Assembly: GCA_018883545.1 (NCBI GenBank) | Contig: JAHLEH010000003.1 | Location: 62,001 to 126,000, forward strand | Reading direction: 5' to 3' | DNA: 64,000 nucleotides | Source: Marixanthotalea marina | GTDB taxonomy: Bacteria > Bacteroidota > Bacteroidia > Flavobacteriales > Flavobacteriaceae | Shown here: positions 40,138 through 50,432 of the stretch, piece after piece | How the letters are laid out: every line of letters begins with the position of its first letter | Position numbering within the stretch: the first letter of the stretch is position 1 | Notes under the pieces: generated by a model | The model's input: only the letters and a program-made list of their open reading frames with translations | Told to the model about the DNA's origin: nothing | Database searches by the model: none | Program-made: the position numbers and the translations under genes

Positions 40138-40536
40138 TTAGTAAACGTAACATAATACTTCACCACCTACATTTTCTTGCTTGGCTTGTTTGCCTGTCAT
40201 TACGCCGTGAGACGTAGAAACGATGGCAACTCCAAGACCATTAAGAACTCTAGGCAGCTCTTTAGAGCCAGCATATTTACGTAAACCTGGTTTACTTACT
40301 CTTTCAATCTTTTTAATTACAGGCTCTTTGGTTTCTTTGTTGTACTTAAGTGCTATTTTAATAGTGCCTTGTACAGTAGAATCATCAAACTTGTAACTTA
40401 AAATATATCCTTGGTCGAATAATATTTTAGTGATGTCTTTTTTCAAATTAGAAGCAGGGATCTCAACCACTCTATGGTTAGCACGCACTGCGTTTCTAAT
40501 TCTTGTCAAATAATCCGCTATTGGATCTGTGTACAT
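40138..40536 (-). CDS. rpsH: 30S ribosomal protein S8
   Basis: 132 aa. A primary 16S rRNA central-domain binder, and in E. coli the translational repressor of the spc operon. Recognised by MYTDPIADYLTRIRNAVRA and the C-terminal VLNGLGVAIVSTSHGVMTGK and GGEVLCYVY. Unlike its neighbours it is preceded by a 68-nt gap with a strong hairpin (40553-40587), a possible regulatory site. Confidence 0.99.
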   Translation of the reverse strand: MYTDPIADYLTRIRNAVRANHRVVEIPASNLKKDITKILFDQGYILSYKFDDSTVQGTIKIALKYNKETKEPVIKKIERVSKPGLRKYAGSKELPRVLNGLGVAIVSTSHGVMTGKQAKQENVGGEVLCYVY

Positions 40537-40552
40537 AATGAATTGATTTTGC

Positions 40553-40587
40553 GATTTTGGTTTTCAGCTTAAGCTGAACCTGAAATC
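40553..40587 (-). promoter_or_regulatory. Extended hairpin immediately upstream of rpsH
   Basis: A perfect 16-nt palindrome (40563-40578, TTCAGCTTAAGCTGAA) is extended on both sides by GG/CC and GATTT/AAATC pairs with small bulges. It fills the only sizeable gap of the spc section and ends 17 nt before the rpsH ATG. There is no T run, so it is more likely a processing, pausing or protein-binding element than a terminator. Confidence 0.5.
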
Positions 40588-40604
40588 TGATTATTTAAAT
40601 AATA

Positions 40605-40874
40605 TTACCAACTTGCTTTAGTTACTCCAGGAATAAGACCTTTGTTGGCCATTTCCCTAAATGTTACACGAGAAATTCCAAATGTTCTCATATAACCTCT
40701 AGGTCTTCCTGTTAGTTTACATCTATTATGTTTACGAATTGGCGACGCATTTCTTGGTAACTTTTGTAATGCTTCGTAATCGCCAGCCTCTTTTAAAGCT
40801 TTACGTTTTTCAGCATACTTAGCTACTGTTTTAGCTCTTTTTACCTCACGGGCTTTCATTGATTCTTTAGCCAT
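40605..40874 (-). CDS. rpsN: 30S ribosomal protein S14 (zinc-less long form)
   Basis: 89 aa. A small-subunit head protein. It is the long C-minus type: there is no CxxC...CxxC zinc ribbon, and only one cysteine (in [15 protein letters not shown]) remains. The ending [18 protein letters not shown] is canonical. It is 3 nt after rplE. Confidence 0.99.
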   Translation of the reverse strand: MAKESMKAREVKRAKTVAKYAEKRKALKEAGDYEALQKLPRNASPIRKHNRCKLTGRPRGYMRTFGISRVTFREMANKGLIPGVTKASW

Positions 40875-40877
40875 ATC

Positions 40878-41429
40878 TTAGTTCTTTTGAAAAGGTAATC
40901 CTAATTCGGTTAATAATGATTTTGCTTCTTTATCTGTATCTGCAGAAGTAACAAATGTAATATCCATTCCAGAAATTTTGTTCACTTTATCAATGTTGAT
41001 TTCTGGGAATATAATTTGTTCTGTAATTCCTAAATTGTAATTACCTCTACCGTCAAATCCAGTAGCTTTGATGCCATTAAAATCTCTTACACGAGGTAAG
41101 GCTGAAGTTACCAAACGATCCAAGAACTCATACATTCTCTCTCCTCTTAAGGTCACTTTAGCGCCTATTGGCATTCCTTTACGTAATTTAAAAGAGGCAA
41201 CGTCTTTTTTAGAAATTGTTGCTATTGCCTTTTGTCCAGATATAGTTGTTAATTCTTCCACAGCATGGTCGATTAACTTTTTATCTGCAACAGCAGCGCC
41301 AACTCCTTTAGATATTACTATCTTTTCAAGTTTAGGAACCTGCATTACATTTTTATATCCAAATTCGTCTGTAAGAGCTGCAATTACTTTGCCTTTATAC
41401 TCTTCTTTAAGTCTAGGTGAATATGCCAT
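40878..41429 (-). CDS. rplE: 50S ribosomal protein L5
   Basis: 183 aa. Binds 5S rRNA and contacts P-site tRNA and S13. Recognised by [35 protein letters not shown], the strand [20 protein letters not shown] and the segment [13 protein letters not shown]. It starts 2 nt after rplX. Confidence 0.99.
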   Translation of the reverse strand: MAYSPRLKEEYKGKVIAALTDEFGYKNVMQVPKLEKIVISKGVGAAVADKKLIDHAVEELTTISGQKAIATISKKDVASFKLRKGMPIGAKVTLRGERMYEFLDRLVTSALPRVRDFNGIKATGFDGRGNYNLGITEQIIFPEINIDKVNKISGMDITFVTSADTDKEAKSLLTELGLPFQKN

Positions 41430-41431
41430 AA

Positions 41432-41743
41432 CTATATTACTTCATTAGATTTTTTAGAAAATCTTACTTTCTTATCGCCATCCATTTTAAATCCAACTCT
41501 TGTTGTTTCTCCTTTAGAGGTCAACAAAGATAAGTTAGAAATATGAATAGCTGCTTCTTTCTCTACAATACCACCTTGAGGGTTTTGTGCACTTGGCTTC
41601 GTGTGTTTCTTAACCAAGTTAATACCTTCTACAATGGCTTTGTTCTTATCTATTAATACCTTTTGTACTTTACCTTCCTGACCTTTGTGGTCTCCAGCAA
41701 TTACTTTTACAGTATCTCCCGATTTTATTTTAAGCTTTGTCAT
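41432..41743 (-). CDS. rplX: 50S ribosomal protein L24
   Basis: 103 aa. An assembly-initiating protein with a KOW motif ([18 protein letters not shown]) and then [17 protein letters not shown]. It lies 12 nt after rplN and 2 nt before rplE. Confidence 0.99.
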   Translation of the reverse strand: MTKLKIKSGDTVKVIAGDHKGQEGKVQKVLIDKNKAIVEGINLVKKHTKPSAQNPQGGIVEKEAAIHISNLSLLTSKGETTRVGFKMDGDKKVRFSKKSNEVI

Positions 41744-41755
41744 CTTATAATTTCA

Positions 41756-42124
41756 TTAAAGCACTTCTGGTGCCAATGATACAATTTTCATGAATTGTTT
41801 ATCACGAAGTTCTCTCGCTACAGGACCAAAAACACGAGTGCCTCGCATTTCTCCTTGTGCATTTAAAAGCACACAAGCGTTATCGTCAAATCTTATATAA
41901 GATCCGTCTGGTCTTCTTACTTCCTTTACGGTACGAACTACTACTGCTGTAGAAACGGCTCCTTTTTTAATGTTACCGTTAGGTGTTGCATCTTTTACAG
42001 AAACAACAATCTTGTCTCCTACAGAAGCATATCTTCTTTTAGTACCACCTAGAACACGTATTGTTAATACTTCTTTTGCTCCAGTGTTGTCTGCTACTTT
42101 TAATCTTGATTCTTGCTGTACCAT
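41756..42124 (-). CDS. rplN: 50S ribosomal protein L14
   Basis: 122 aa. An interface protein bridging to the small subunit and the site where silencing factor RsfS binds. Recognised by [37 protein letters not shown], and [15 protein letters not shown]. It starts 2 nt after rpsQ. Confidence 0.99.
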   Translation of the reverse strand: MVQQESRLKVADNTGAKEVLTIRVLGGTKRRYASVGDKIVVSVKDATPNGNIKKGAVSTAVVVRTVKEVRRPDGSYIRFDDNACVLLNAQGEMRGTRVFGPVARELRDKQFMKIVSLAPEVL

Positions 42125-42126
42125 AA

Positions 42127-42384
42127 TTATTTAGCTCTTTCTATGATTTCAACTAATCTCCAACATTTAGATTTACTTAAAGGTCTTGTTTCCATGATCT
42201 TTACAGTATCTCCAATATTACAATCGTTTGTTTCGTCGTGCGCAACATATTTTTTTGTTTTTAACACGAACTTACCGTACATAGGGTGCTTTACTTTTTT
42301 AACCTCAGCAACTACAATAGATTTTTGCATTTTATTGCTGGTAACTACACCTATACGTTCTTTTCTTAAGTTTCTTGTTTCCAT
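42127..42384 (-). CDS. rpsQ: 30S ribosomal protein S17
   Basis: 85 aa from the ATG at 42384 ([20 protein letters not shown]). An upstream in-frame TTG at 42396 would add four residues and reach the rpmC stop; the ATG fits the family. An OB-fold protein binding 16S rRNA helix 11. The segment [20 protein letters not shown] is the family signature. Confidence 0.98.
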   Translation of the reverse strand: METRNLRKERIGVVTSNKMQKSIVVAEVKKVKHPMYGKFVLKTKKYVAHDETNDCNIGDTVKIMETRPLSKSKCWRLVEIIERAK

Positions 42385-42398
42385 CTCTTTCAGCAAAA

Positions 42399-42590
42399 TT
42401 ATTGTAATTCTCTTTTAGTTAACTCGCTCGCAATTCTAGCTACAGTACGTCTTACAGTACGTAGTTGAAGTGGATTTTCTAAAGGAGATATTGCGTGTGC
42501 TAATTTTAGGTCTGTATAACTCTTTTTAGTTTCACTAAGTTTCTCTTGTAACTCAGCTACAGATAATTCTTTAATTTCTGATTGTTTCAT
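42399..42590 (-). CDS. rpmC: 50S ribosomal protein L29
   Basis: 63 aa from the ATG at 42590 ([18 protein letters not shown]), the usual L29 beginning. The frame is open further upstream but those residues overlap the rplP end and are not family-like. A two-helix protein near the tunnel exit, next to L23. Gaps are 13 nt on the rplP side and 14 nt to rpsQ. Confidence 0.98.
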   Translation of the reverse strand: MKQSEIKELSVAELQEKLSETKKSYTDLKLAHAISPLENPLQLRTVRRTVARIASELTKRELQ

Positions 42591-42603
42591 AATATCAAAT
42601 AAA

Positions 42604-43023
42604 TTATGCTTCGTAATCTCTAGCAATTATAAACTTAGTTTTCACTGGCAGTTTTTGTGCAGCTAAACGTAACGCTTCTTTTGCTACATCTAAAGGCACG
42701 CCTCCTATTTCAAATAATACTCTTCCTGGCTTTACAACAGCTACCCAATATTCAACGGCACCTTTACCTTTACCCATACGTACTTCAAGAGGTTTCTTTG
42801 TGATAGGCTTGTCTGGAAATATTTTAATCCAAAGTTGCCCTTCCCTTTTCATAAAACGGGTTGCGGCGATACGTGCAGCTTCTATTTGACGTGCTGTTAA
42901 AAAGTTTGAATCTAATGATTTTATACCAAAAGTTCCGTTTGAAAGTTGGTGACCTCTTTGGGAGATTCCTTTCATACGTCCTTTTTGCTGCTTACGAAAT
43001 TTTGTTCTTTTAGGCTGTAACAT
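42604..43023 (-). CDS. rplP: 50S ribosomal protein L16
   Basis: 139 aa. Contacts the elbow of A- and P-site tRNA. Recognised by [39 protein letters not shown] and [12 protein letters not shown]. It is preceded by a 22-nt gap. Confidence 0.99.
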   Translation of the reverse strand: MLQPKRTKFRKQQKGRMKGISQRGHQLSNGTFGIKSLDSNFLTARQIEAARIAATRFMKREGQLWIKIFPDKPITKKPLEVRMGKGKGAVEYWVAVVKPGRVLFEIGGVPLDVAKEALRLAAQKLPVKTKFIIARDYEA

Positions 43024-43045
43024 TTTTTCTTTACTTTATAAAAAA

Positions 43046-43771
43046 TTACTTTCTACGACGAGATTTAGCTGGACCATTACCACGGCCACCTGCTCCACCT
43101 TTTCCTTGTTTCTTAGACATTCCCACAAGTGGAGAAAGCTCTCTCTTACCGTATACTTCACCTTTCATGATCCATACCTTAACACCCAATCTACCATAAG
43201 TAGTGTGTGCCTCAACTAAAGCATAATCAATATCGGCTCTAAAGGTTGATAAAGGAATACGTCCTTCTTTGTAATGTTCAGAACGTGCCATCTCAGCGCC
43301 GTTTAAACGACCACTGATTTGTATTTTAATTCCTTCAGCATTCATTCTCATAGTAGCAGCAATAGCCATTTTTATAGCACGTCTGTACGAAATTCTATTT
43401 TCAATTTGACGTGCAATACTTGATGCTACTAAATATGCATCCAGTTCAGGTCTCTTAATTTCAAAAATATTGATCTGAACTTCTTTTCCAGTAATCTTTT
43501 TAAGCTCTTCTTTTAACTTGTCTACCTCTTGTCCAGCTTTCCCAATAATAATACCTGGGCGAGCTGTAGTGATAGTAACGGTTACAAGTTTAAGAGTTCT
43601 TTCAATAATTACTCTACTTACACTAGCTTTAGATAAACGTACGTATACGTATTTTCTAATTTTATCGTCTTCGGCAAGCTTATCTCCATAATCATTACCT
43701 CCGTACCAGTTAGATTCCCATCCTCTGATAATACCTAAGCGATTTCCGATTGGATTTGTTTTTTGTCCCAT
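43046..43771 (-). CDS. rpsC: 30S ribosomal protein S3
   Basis: 241 aa. Lines the mRNA entry channel and takes part in mRNA helicase activity. The N-terminal KH domain shows [16 protein letters not shown] (GKAG loop). The C-terminal domain contains [19 protein letters not shown] and [14 protein letters not shown]. The end ([17 protein letters not shown]) is a basic glycine-rich tail. Confidence 0.99.
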   Translation of the reverse strand: MGQKTNPIGNRLGIIRGWESNWYGGNDYGDKLAEDDKIRKYVYVRLSKASVSRVIIERTLKLVTVTITTARPGIIIGKAGQEVDKLKEELKKITGKEVQINIFEIKRPELDAYLVASSIARQIENRISYRRAIKMAIAATMRMNAEGIKIQISGRLNGAEMARSEHYKEGRIPLSTFRADIDYALVEAHTTYGRLGVKVWIMKGEVYGKRELSPLVGMSKKQGKGGAGGRGNGPAKSRRRK

Positions 43772-43780
43772 ACTTCTATC

Positions 43781-44188
43781 TTAGCTTTGTGTGTTATTGT
43801 TAGCTCCTACCACTAATGTTACATGGTTAGAACGTTTTCTTATTCTGTGTGCGCGACCTTGAGGTGCAGGGCGTAATCTCTTCAACATAGTTCCGCCATC
43901 AACTCTAATCTCTTTTACAACTAATTCAGCATCTTCTATACTGGCATCTTCATTTTTGCTTTGCCAGTTTGCTATAGCAGATAAAAGTAACTTCTCTAAT
44001 TTATTAGAAGCTTCTTTTTGGCTGAATTTTAAAATACTAAGCGCTTTTTCTACGCGTTCACCTCTTACTAAATCGGCTACTAAACGCATTTTTCTTGGTG
44101 ATGTAGGACAATTATTAAGCTTGGCGAAAGCAACTTGCTTTTTACCTTCCTTAATAGCGTCTGCCATTTGTTTTTTACGACTTCCCAT
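43781..44188 (-). CDS. rplV: 50S ribosomal protein L22
   Basis: 135 aa. Its beta hairpin lines the peptide exit tunnel at the macrolide-sensitive constriction. Recognised by [19 protein letters not shown] and the hairpin [20 protein letters not shown]. No insertion or deletion is evident in the hairpin. A short N-terminal extension ([17 protein letters not shown]) is usual in flavobacteria. Confidence 0.98.
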   Translation of the reverse strand: MGSRKKQMADAIKEGKKQVAFAKLNNCPTSPRKMRLVADLVRGERVEKALSILKFSQKEASNKLEKLLLSAIANWQSKNEDASIEDAELVVKEIRVDGGTMLKRLRPAPQGRAHRIRKRSNHVTLVVGANNNTQS

Positions 44189-44194
44189 TGCTTA

Positions 44195-44473
44195 CTATTT
44201 TTTACCTTTATTTTTAGCACCTGCATGCCCACGGAATGAACGTGTTGGTGAAAATTCTCCTAGTTTATGACCTACCATATTCTCTGTCACGTATACTGGC
44301 ACAAATTGACGGCCATTGTGAACAGCTATTGTTTGTCCAACAAAATCTGGCGTAATCATACTAGCTCTAGACCAAGTTTTGATTACTGTTTTTTTGTTAG
44401 TTTCAACATTAGTTGCTACCTTTTTCTCTAATTTATAATGAACGTATGGTCCTTTTTTTAATGATCTTGCCAT
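44195..44473 (-). CDS. rpsS: 30S ribosomal protein S19
   Basis: 92 aa. A head protein that forms an intersubunit bridge with S13. Recognised by [39 protein letters not shown] and [18 protein letters not shown]. It starts 3 nt after rplB. Confidence 0.99.
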   Translation of the reverse strand: MARSLKKGPYVHYKLEKKVATNVETNKKTVIKTWSRASMITPDFVGQTIAVHNGRQFVPVYVTENMVGHKLGEFSPTRSFRGHAGAKNKGKK

Positions 44474-44476
44474 GTC

Positions 44477-45304
44477 TTATTTCTTTCTACGTTCTACGAT
44501 ATATTTATTACTTGCATTCTTTCTAGCACGAGTTCTGTAACCTTTAGCTGGGATACCTTTTCTAGAACGTGGATGTCCTCCTGAGGCTCTTCCTTCACCA
44601 CCACCCATTGGATGATCTACAGGGTTCATAACTACTGGTCTTGTACGAGGTCTTCTTCCTAACCATCTTGTTCTACCTGCTTTACCAGATACCAATAACT
44701 GATGGTCTGAATTAGATACAACCCCTATTGTTGCCAAGCAATTTGCTAAAATTAATCTTGTTTCCCCTGAAGGTAACTTGATAGTAGCAAATTTACCATC
44801 TCTTGCCATTAATTGAGCAAAAGCACCAGCACTACGTGCCATAATAGCACCTTGACCTGGTCTTAACTCTACACAAGATATAATAGTACCTAACGGAATT
44901 TGGCTTAATGGCATCGCATTTCCTATTTCAGGAGCTACACCTTCATAACCAGAAACAACAGTTTGCCCAACTTGTAATCCATTTTGAGCAATAACATATC
45001 TTTTCTCACCATCTTGGTAATTCAACAATGCTATAAAAGCTGTTCTGTTTGGATCGTATTCAATTGACTTAACTTCTGCTGGAATTCCAGTTTTGTTACG
45101 TTTGAAATCGATAATACGATACTTCTTTTTATGACCACCACCAATGTAGCGCATGGTCATTTTTCCTTGACTGTTTCTACCACCAGACTTTTTATTCGGA
45201 GCAAGCAAGCTTTTCTCCGGCTTATCAGTAGTTATGGCGTCATTCCCATTTACTACTCTAAAACGCTGTCCTGGTGTGATTGGTTTTAATTTTCTTACTG
45301 ACAT
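44477..45304 (-). CDS. rplB: 50S ribosomal protein L2
   Basis: 275 aa. Essential for subunit joining and peptidyl-transferase assembly. It shows the N-terminal RNA-binding region ([20 protein letters not shown]), the middle SH3-like core ([20 protein letters not shown]) and the conserved histidine loop [20 protein letters not shown]. Confidence 0.99.
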   Translation of the reverse strand: MSVRKLKPITPGQRFRVVNGNDAITTDKPEKSLLAPNKKSGGRNSQGKMTMRYIGGGHKKKYRIIDFKRNKTGIPAEVKSIEYDPNRTAFIALLNYQDGEKRYVIAQNGLQVGQTVVSGYEGVAPEIGNAMPLSQIPLGTIISCVELRPGQGAIMARSAGAFAQLMARDGKFATIKLPSGETRLILANCLATIGVVSNSDHQLLVSGKAGRTRWLGRRPRTRPVVMNPVDHPMGGGEGRASGGHPRSRKGIPAKGYRTRARKNASNKYIVERRKK

Positions 45305-45314
45305 TTTTGTCTAA

Positions 45315-45605
45315 TTACATGTTACTGTATAAATCAATCATTTCACCTTCCGCCAGTTGTACAATTGCCTTTTTAACTGCATTTGTTTTACCATGTTGAA
45401 TCCCGGTTTTTGTATAACGCGTTCTTCTATCTGGACGGACATTTATTGTACGAACTTTTTCAACAGAAACCCCATAGGTAGCCTCAACCGCCTTTTTAAT
45501 TTCTATCTTGTTCGCCTTTGTATCAACCGCGAAAGTGTAGCAATTATTCAACTCGCTATCTGCTGTCGCTTTTTCTGTGATTATAGGTTTAATTAAGATA
45601 CTCAT
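45315..45605 (-). CDS. rplW: 50S ribosomal protein L23
   Basis: 96 aa. Sits at the tunnel exit and docks trigger factor and SRP. Recognised by KPIITEKATADSELNNCYTF, VEATYGVSVEKVRTINVRP and a compact loop as in other bacteria. Gaps are 5 nt from rplD and 10 nt to rplB. Confidence 0.99.
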   Translation of the reverse strand: MSILIKPIITEKATADSELNNCYTFAVDTKANKIEIKKAVEATYGVSVEKVRTINVRPDRRTRYTKTGIQHGKTNAVKKAIVQLAEGEMIDLYSNM

Positions 45606-45610
45606 GGTTT

Positions 45611-46240
45611 CTATTTACTTAAATTTGATTCAATTCCTTCTAAAGCACCTTCTAAAAGCACTATCTGACCTGCATTTAAAATCTTGTAAGTGTTTAATTC
45701 TGAATTAGTTATAACTTCAGAACCTTTCAAATTGCGCGATGACAAATATACATTATTATTTGACCCACCCAACACGAACAAAGATTTTTTATCTTCGATG
45801 TTCAAAGCCTTTAAAACTGCTGTAAAGTTCTTGGTTTTAGGAGCATCGAAATTAAAGTCTTCTAATACTAAAATTGAGTTCTCACCAGCTTTGATACTCA
45901 ATGCTGATTTACGTGCTAAACGCTTAACGTTTTTGTTCAATTTAAAGCTATAGTTTCTTGGTCTTGGTCCGAACATACGACCTCCACCAACAAAAACTCC
46001 AGATTTTATACTTCCTGCTCTAGCAGTACCAGTTCCTTTTTGCTTTTTAATCTTACGTGTACTCCCTGCTATTTCGTTTCTCTCTTTAGCTTTGTGAGTA
46101 CCTTGTCTTTGGTTTGCTAAATATTGTTTAACATCCAAATACACAGCATGATTGTTAGGCTCTATAGCAAACACATCTTTAGAAAGCTCTACTTTCCTTC
46201 CTGTGTCTTTTCCGTTTATATCTAAAACTGCTACTTTCAT
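45611..46240 (-). CDS. rplD: 50S ribosomal protein L4
   Basis: 209 aa. Its extended loop reaches the tunnel constriction ([53 protein letters not shown]). In E. coli L4 also represses its own S10 operon by attenuation. Here the ATG overlaps the rplC stop by one base (TAATG), so L3 and L4 are translationally coupled, and the attenuator-like structure lies just before rplC. Confidence 0.99.
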   Translation of the reverse strand: MKVAVLDINGKDTGRKVELSKDVFAIEPNNHAVYLDVKQYLANQRQGTHKAKERNEIAGSTRKIKKQKGTGTARAGSIKSGVFVGGGRMFGPRPRNYSFKLNKNVKRLARKSALSIKAGENSILVLEDFNFDAPKTKNFTAVLKALNIEDKKSLFVLGGSNNNVYLSSRNLKGSEVITNSELNTYKILNAGQIVLLEGALEGIESNLSK

Positions 46241-46857
46241 TACTTTTCAATAGTTACATAAGCGTTTTTATGTCCTGGCACACAACCTTTAACAACTAAA
46301 AGGTTCTTTTCTGGTACCACTTTTAAAACTCTTAAATTTTCAACTTTTACTTTCTCGCCTCCCATTCTACCTGCCATACGCATTCCTTTAAATACACGTG
46401 CAGGGTAAGATGCAGCTCCAATAGATCCAGGCGCTCTTAAACGGTTATGCTGACCGTGGGTTGTTTGACCAACGCCGCCAAAACCGTGTCTTTTTACAAC
46501 ACCTTGAAATCCTTTACCTTTTGATGTTGCAGAAATATCTACAAACTCACCTTCAATAAAATGCTCTACAGTAATAGCATCTCCTAATTTGTACTCCTTA
46601 TCAAAACCTTTAAACTCAACGATTTTGCGTTTTACAGAAGTTCCTGCTTTCTTAGCATGACCAAGGTCTGCTTTGGTGGCACTTTTTTCTGTCGCGTCAT
46701 CGAAACCAAGTTGTAAAGCTTCGTAGCCATCAACTTCTTCGGTTCTGACTTGGGTAACGATACATGGTCCAGCTTCGATTACTGTACATGGAATGTTTTT
46801 TCCATTTTCATCAAAGATGCTGGTCATACCGATTTTTTTTCCAATTAACCCAGACAT
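46240..46857 (-). CDS. rplC: 50S ribosomal protein L3
   Basis: 205 aa. One of the first assembly proteins; its loop reaches the peptidyl-transferase centre (target of tiamulin/linezolid-type changes). Recognised by [40 protein letters not shown] and [20 protein letters not shown]. It follows a 163-nt structured spacer after rpsJ. Confidence 0.99.
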   Translation of the reverse strand: MSGLIGKKIGMTSIFDENGKNIPCTVIEAGPCIVTQVRTEEVDGYEALQLGFDDATEKSATKADLGHAKKAGTSVKRKIVEFKGFDKEYKLGDAITVEHFIEGEFVDISATSKGKGFQGVVKRHGFGGVGQTTHGQHNRLRAPGSIGAASYPARVFKGMRMAGRMGGEKVKVENLRVLKVVPEKNLLVVKGCVPGHKNAYVTIEK

Positions 46858-46904
46858 ATTTATTATTTATTAATTATTAAACTTGTTGAAACTATTTCAA
46901 CACT

Positions 46905-47013
46905 TCCTTTTAAAAATTCAGGGACAAAATACCTTTCTGTCCCTGAAATGTATTTTTCCGTTTTTCCCGCGACCGCATCGGTGGGACATGTTAGATTCCG
47001 AATATATTCGGAA
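46905..47013 (-). promoter_or_regulatory. Attenuator-like leader between rpsJ and rplC
   Basis: Read on the minus strand, the spacer holds first an 18-bp perfect palindrome (47013-46996, TTCCGAATATATTCGGAA), then TGTCCC (46988-46983), a small CCG/CGG hairpin, and a 10-bp terminator-like stem TTCAGGGACA/TGTCCCTGAA (46947-46938 and 46926-46917) followed by five T. The first TGTCCC is complementary to GGGACA of the stem's 5' arm, so two mutually exclusive pairings are possible. This resembles an antiterminator/terminator switch. It is the longest gap in the whole ribosomal block and lies directly before the L3 and L4 genes. Confidence 0.6.
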
Positions 47014-47020
47014 AGGCAAC

Positions 47021-47326
47021 TTACACCTTAATCTCTACCTCAACACCACTTGGCAACTCTAATTTCATTAGAGCGTCAATTGTTTTTGAAGAAGATGAGT
47101 AAATATCAAGTAACCTCTTGTAAGAACTTAATTGAAATTGCTCTCTTGCTTTCTTGTTAACGTGTGGTGAACGTAAAACAGTGAAAATTTTCTTGTGGGT
47201 TGGTAATGGTATTGGACCAGTAACAACAGCACCTGTACTCTTTACTGTTTTAACAATCTTATCAGCAGATTTATCTACTAAATTGTGATCGTAAGATTTT
47301 AATTTTATTCTGATTTTTTGACTCAT
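47021..47326 (-). CDS. rpsJ: 30S ribosomal protein S10 (NusE)
   Basis: 101 aa. A small-subunit head protein that also joins NusB in antitermination complexes. Recognised by [40 protein letters not shown] and [17 protein letters not shown]. It follows fusA by 12 nt; there is no tuf gene between them as there is in many other phyla. Confidence 0.99.
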   Translation of the reverse strand: MSQKIRIKLKSYDHNLVDKSADKIVKTVKSTGAVVTGPIPLPTHKKIFTVLRSPHVNKKAREQFQLSSYKRLLDIYSSSSKTIDALMKLELPSGVEVEIKV

Positions 47327-47338
47327 TTTCTTTAAAAT

Positions 47339-49465
47339 TTAAGCTTCAACACCTTTTGCTGCCTTAATCACTTCTTCAGAAATATTTGAAGGTGTTTCAG
47401 CGTAATGTGAAAATTCCATGGTTGAAGTTGCTCTACCTGAAGATAATGTACGTAACGATGTTACATAACCGAACATTTCAGATAATGGCACGTCAGCCTT
47501 AATTACTTTAGAACCTGCCCTGTCGCTCATGCTGTTAACTTGACCACGACGACGGTTAAGGTCTCCTACAATATCTCCCATGTTTTCTTCAGGAGTCAAT
47601 ACTTCCAATTTCATAATTGGTTCCATAATTACCGCTTTAGCAGCTTTTGCAGAAGCTTTAAATCCTAATTTGGCAGCCAATTCGAACGATAACTGGTCAG
47701 AATCCACGTCATGGTAAGAACCATCCAATAAAGTAACTTTCATAGCATCTACTTCGTAACCAGCTAATGGTCCGTTTTGCATAGCCATTTTAAATCCTTT
47801 TTCTACTGAAGGGATAAATTCTTTTGGAACGTTACCACCTTTAATTTCAGAAACGAACTCAAGACCTGATTTACCTTCTTCAGCTGGCTCCAATCTAAAT
47901 ACGATATCAGCAAACTTACCACGTCCACCAGATTGTTTCTTGTAAACCTCTCTGTGTTCAGCAGTTCTTGTAATAGCCTCTTTGTATTCCACTTGAGGTT
48001 GACCTTGATTTACCTCTACTTTAAACTCACGACGTAAACGATCAACAATAATATCTAAGTGAAGCTCTCCCATTCCAGAGATAATAGTTTGTCCAGAAGC
48101 TTCATCTGTTCTAGCTGTAAATGTTGGATCTTCTTCAGCCAATTTAGCCAAAGCCATTCCTAATTTATCAACATCGGCCTTTGTTTTTGGCTCAACTGCA
48201 ATACCGATTACAGGATCTGGAAAATCCATAGATTCTAAAACGATAGGGTGTTTTTCACTAGAAAGTGTATCACCTGTTTTAATATCTTTAAAACCTACAG
48301 CGGCTCCAATATCTCCTGCTTCAATATATTCAATCGCATTTTGTTTATTCGCATGCATTTGGTAGATACGTGAAATACGCTCTTTGTTTCCTGAACGGTT
48401 GTTCAACACATAAGAACCTGCATCTAAACGTCCAGAATAAGCACGGAAGAATGCCAAACGACCCACATAAGGATCTGTAGCAATTTTAAAAGCTAAAGCT
48501 GAGAATGGCTCCTCAACAGAAGGCTTTCTTTTTTCTTCTGATTCAGTATCTGGATTAATTCCTACCACACCTTCTTTATCAAGTGGAGAAGGCAAATAAC
48601 GACATACAGCATCTAACAAGAACTGAACACCTTTATTTTTAAATGAAGAACCACATATCATAGGAATAATAGACATATCCATTACAGCGGCACGAAGTGC
48701 AGCGTGGATTTCATCTTCTGTAATAGATTCTTCATCTTCCATGAATTTCTCAAGAAGATTTTCATCGTATCCAGCTACTTCCTCGATAAGGTTAGCTCTA
48801 TACTCAGCAACCTCATCTTTCATTTCTTCTGGGATATCTACAACATCGAAAGTAGATCCGAAGTTATCTTCATGCCAAACGATGGCACGGTTTTTAACTA
48901 AGTCCACAACACCTCTAAAATCTGCTTCATCACCAATTGGCAATACAATTGGCACTGCGTTAGATCCTAGCATATCTTTAACCTGTTGGCAAACCGCTAA
49001 AAAGTTAGACCCTTGACGGTCCATTTTATTAACGAAGCCCATACGTGGCACTTTATAGTTATCGGCTAGTCTCCAGTTAGTTTCAGATTGTGGCTCAACA
49101 CCATCAACCGCACTAAACAAAAACACCAAACCATCCAATACACGCAACGAACGGTTTACCTCAACCGTAAAATCAACGTGACCCGGAGTATCTATAATAT
49201 TAAAATGGTATCCTTTAGCATCAGCTGTAGGAACACCGTTTTCTCTTGGGAACTGCCATGTACAAGTTGTAGCTGCAGAAGTAATGGTAATACCTCTTTC
49301 TTGCTCTTGTTCCATCCAGTCCATAGTTGCAGCACCATCGTGAACCTCTCCTATTTTATGACTAACACCAGTGTAAAATAAGATACGTTCTGTAGTGGTT
49401 GTTTTTCCAGCATCAATATGAGCTGCAATACCTATATTTCTTGTATATTTTAAATCTCTACCCAT
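47339..49465 (-). CDS. fusA: Elongation factor G
   Basis: 708 aa GTPase driving translocation. G1 [15 protein letters not shown], switch II region [13 protein letters not shown]4 NKMDR and the catalytic-loop histidine in PGHVD are intact. Domain II starts about residue 310, and domains III-V follow ([18 protein letters not shown]). Domain IV ends before the conserved [13 protein letters not shown] segment and domain V holds [20 protein letters not shown]. It is full length. It lies 6 nt after rpsG. Confidence 0.99.
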   Translation of the reverse strand: MGRDLKYTRNIGIAAHIDAGKTTTTERILFYTGVSHKIGEVHDGAATMDWMEQEQERGITITSAATTCTWQFPRENGVPTADAKGYHFNIIDTPGHVDFTVEVNRSLRVLDGLVFLFSAVDGVEPQSETNWRLADNYKVPRMGFVNKMDRQGSNFLAVCQQVKDMLGSNAVPIVLPIGDEADFRGVVDLVKNRAIVWHEDNFGSTFDVVDIPEEMKDEVAEYRANLIEEVAGYDENLLEKFMEDEESITEDEIHAALRAAVMDMSIIPMICGSSFKNKGVQFLLDAVCRYLPSPLDKEGVVGINPDTESEEKRKPSVEEPFSALAFKIATDPYVGRLAFFRAYSGRLDAGSYVLNNRSGNKERISRIYQMHANKQNAIEYIEAGDIGAAVGFKDIKTGDTLSSEKHPIVLESMDFPDPVIGIAVEPKTKADVDKLGMALAKLAEEDPTFTARTDEASGQTIISGMGELHLDIIVDRLRREFKVEVNQGQPQVEYKEAITRTAEHREVYKKQSGGRGKFADIVFRLEPAEEGKSGLEFVSEIKGGNVPKEFIPSVEKGFKMAMQNGPLAGYEVDAMKVTLLDGSYHDVDSDQLSFELAAKLGFKASAKAAKAVIMEPIMKLEVLTPEENMGDIVGDLNRRRGQVNSMSDRAGSKVIKADVPLSEMFGYVTSLRTLSSGRATSTMEFSHYAETPSNISEEVIKAAKGVEA

Positions 49466-49471
49466 TTTTAT

Positions 49472-49948
49472 TTAGAATCTAAAGTGTGAGAATGCTTTGT
49501 TTGCTTCTGCCATTTTGTGAGTATCTACTCTTTTCTTAACAGCAGCTCCTTCTTCTTTAGCAGCAGCTAAAATTTCAGAGGCCAAACGTTGCGCCATAGA
49601 TTTTTCATTTCTTTTTCGAGAGTAACCGATAAGCCATTTCATTGCTGTTGAAACTTTACGGTCTGGACGAATTTGCATTGGTATTTGAAACGTAGCACCA
49701 CCAACACGACGGCTACGAACCTCTACGTGTGGCATTACGTTAGACAAAGCATCTTTCCAAATTTCTAATGCTGTTTTTTCATCATCTGTTTTTTTAGAAT
49801 CTACAATGTCGATAGCATCATAGAAAACCTTGAAAGCCACAGATTTCTTACCATCCCACATCATCATGTTAACGAAACGCGTCACTAACTGATCATTAAA
49901 TTTTGGATCTGGTAAAAGCGGTCTTTTTTTCGCTTGTCTTTTTCTCAT
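49472..49948 (-). CDS. rpsG: 30S ribosomal protein S7
   Basis: 158 aa. Nucleates assembly of the 16S 3' major domain and lies at the mRNA exit near E-site tRNA. Recognised by [39 protein letters not shown] and the C-terminal [16 protein letters not shown]. It is 20 nt after rpsL. Confidence 0.99.
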   Translation of the reverse strand: MRKRQAKKRPLLPDPKFNDQLVTRFVNMMMWDGKKSVAFKVFYDAIDIVDSKKTDDEKTALEIWKDALSNVMPHVEVRSRRVGGATFQIPMQIRPDRKVSTAMKWLIGYSRKRNEKSMAQRLASEILAAAKEEGAAVKKRVDTHKMAEANKAFSHFRF

Positions 49949-49968
49949 GTCTTCTTCTTAAAGTTTAA

Positions 49969-50358
49969 TTACTTTTTACCAGCACCATCTTTAGGACGTT
50001 TAGCACCATATTTAGATCTACGTTGGGTTCTACCTGCAACACCTGCAGTATCTAAAGCCCCACGCACGATATGATACCTAACACCTGGTAAATCTTTTAC
50101 TCTTCCACCTCTAACCAATACTATCGAGTGCTCTTGTAGATTGTGACCTTCACCTGGGATGTATGCGTTTACCTCATTACCATTTGTTAACCTTACCCTT
50201 GCAACTTTACGCATTGCTGAGTTAGGTTTTTTAGGCGTTGTAGTATAAACACGCGTACAAACCCCACGTCTTTGTGGACACGAATCTAAAGCAGCCGATT
50301 TACTCTTCTTGGTTATTTTGGCCCTTCCTGTTCGTACTAATTGTGAAATTGTTGGCAT
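49969..50358 (-). CDS. rpsL: 30S ribosomal protein S12
   Basis: 129 aa, first gene of the block. A decoding-centre protein controlling accuracy. [19 protein letters not shown] and [18 protein letters not shown] carry the wild-type lysines and proline at the positions where streptomycin-resistance changes occur, so no such change is seen. Its promoter (50402-50432) and 5' hairpin (50384-50397) are clear. Confidence 0.99.
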   Translation of the reverse strand: MPTISQLVRTGRAKITKKSKSAALDSCPQRRGVCTRVYTTTPKKPNSAMRKVARVRLTNGNEVNAYIPGEGHNLQEHSIVLVRGGRVKDLPGVRYHIVRGALDTAGVAGRTQRRSKYGAKRPKDGAGKK

Positions 50359-50383
50359 ATAAATTCTATATAAATTTTAAAAT

Positions 50384-50397
50384 CCTCTGTTAAGAGG
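50384..50397 (-). promoter_or_regulatory. 5'-terminal hairpin of the str-operon mRNA
   Basis: CCTCT/AGAGG with a 4-nt loop lies 5 nt downstream of the -7 box, so it would form the very 5' end of the transcript, about 25 nt before the rpsL ATG. A 5'-end hairpin can protect mRNA from decay; that role is inference. Confidence 0.5.
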
Positions 50398-50401
50398 GCT
50401 G

Positions 50402-50432
50402 CAAAGGTAGAAATAAAAATGTATTTTTCAAA
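50402..50432 (-). promoter_or_regulatory. Promoter of the ribosomal protein superoperon
   Basis: On the minus strand TTTG (50432-50429), a 19-nt spacer and TACCTTTG (50409-50402) match both consensus boxes of Bacteroidetes primary-sigma promoters exactly. The -7 box is 43 nt before the rpsL ATG. Confidence 0.85.

Noticed and set aside
49969..50358. Streptomycin-resistance change in S12
   Set aside because: The lysines of TTTPKKPNS and of GGRVKDLPG are wild-type; no resistance substitution is seen.
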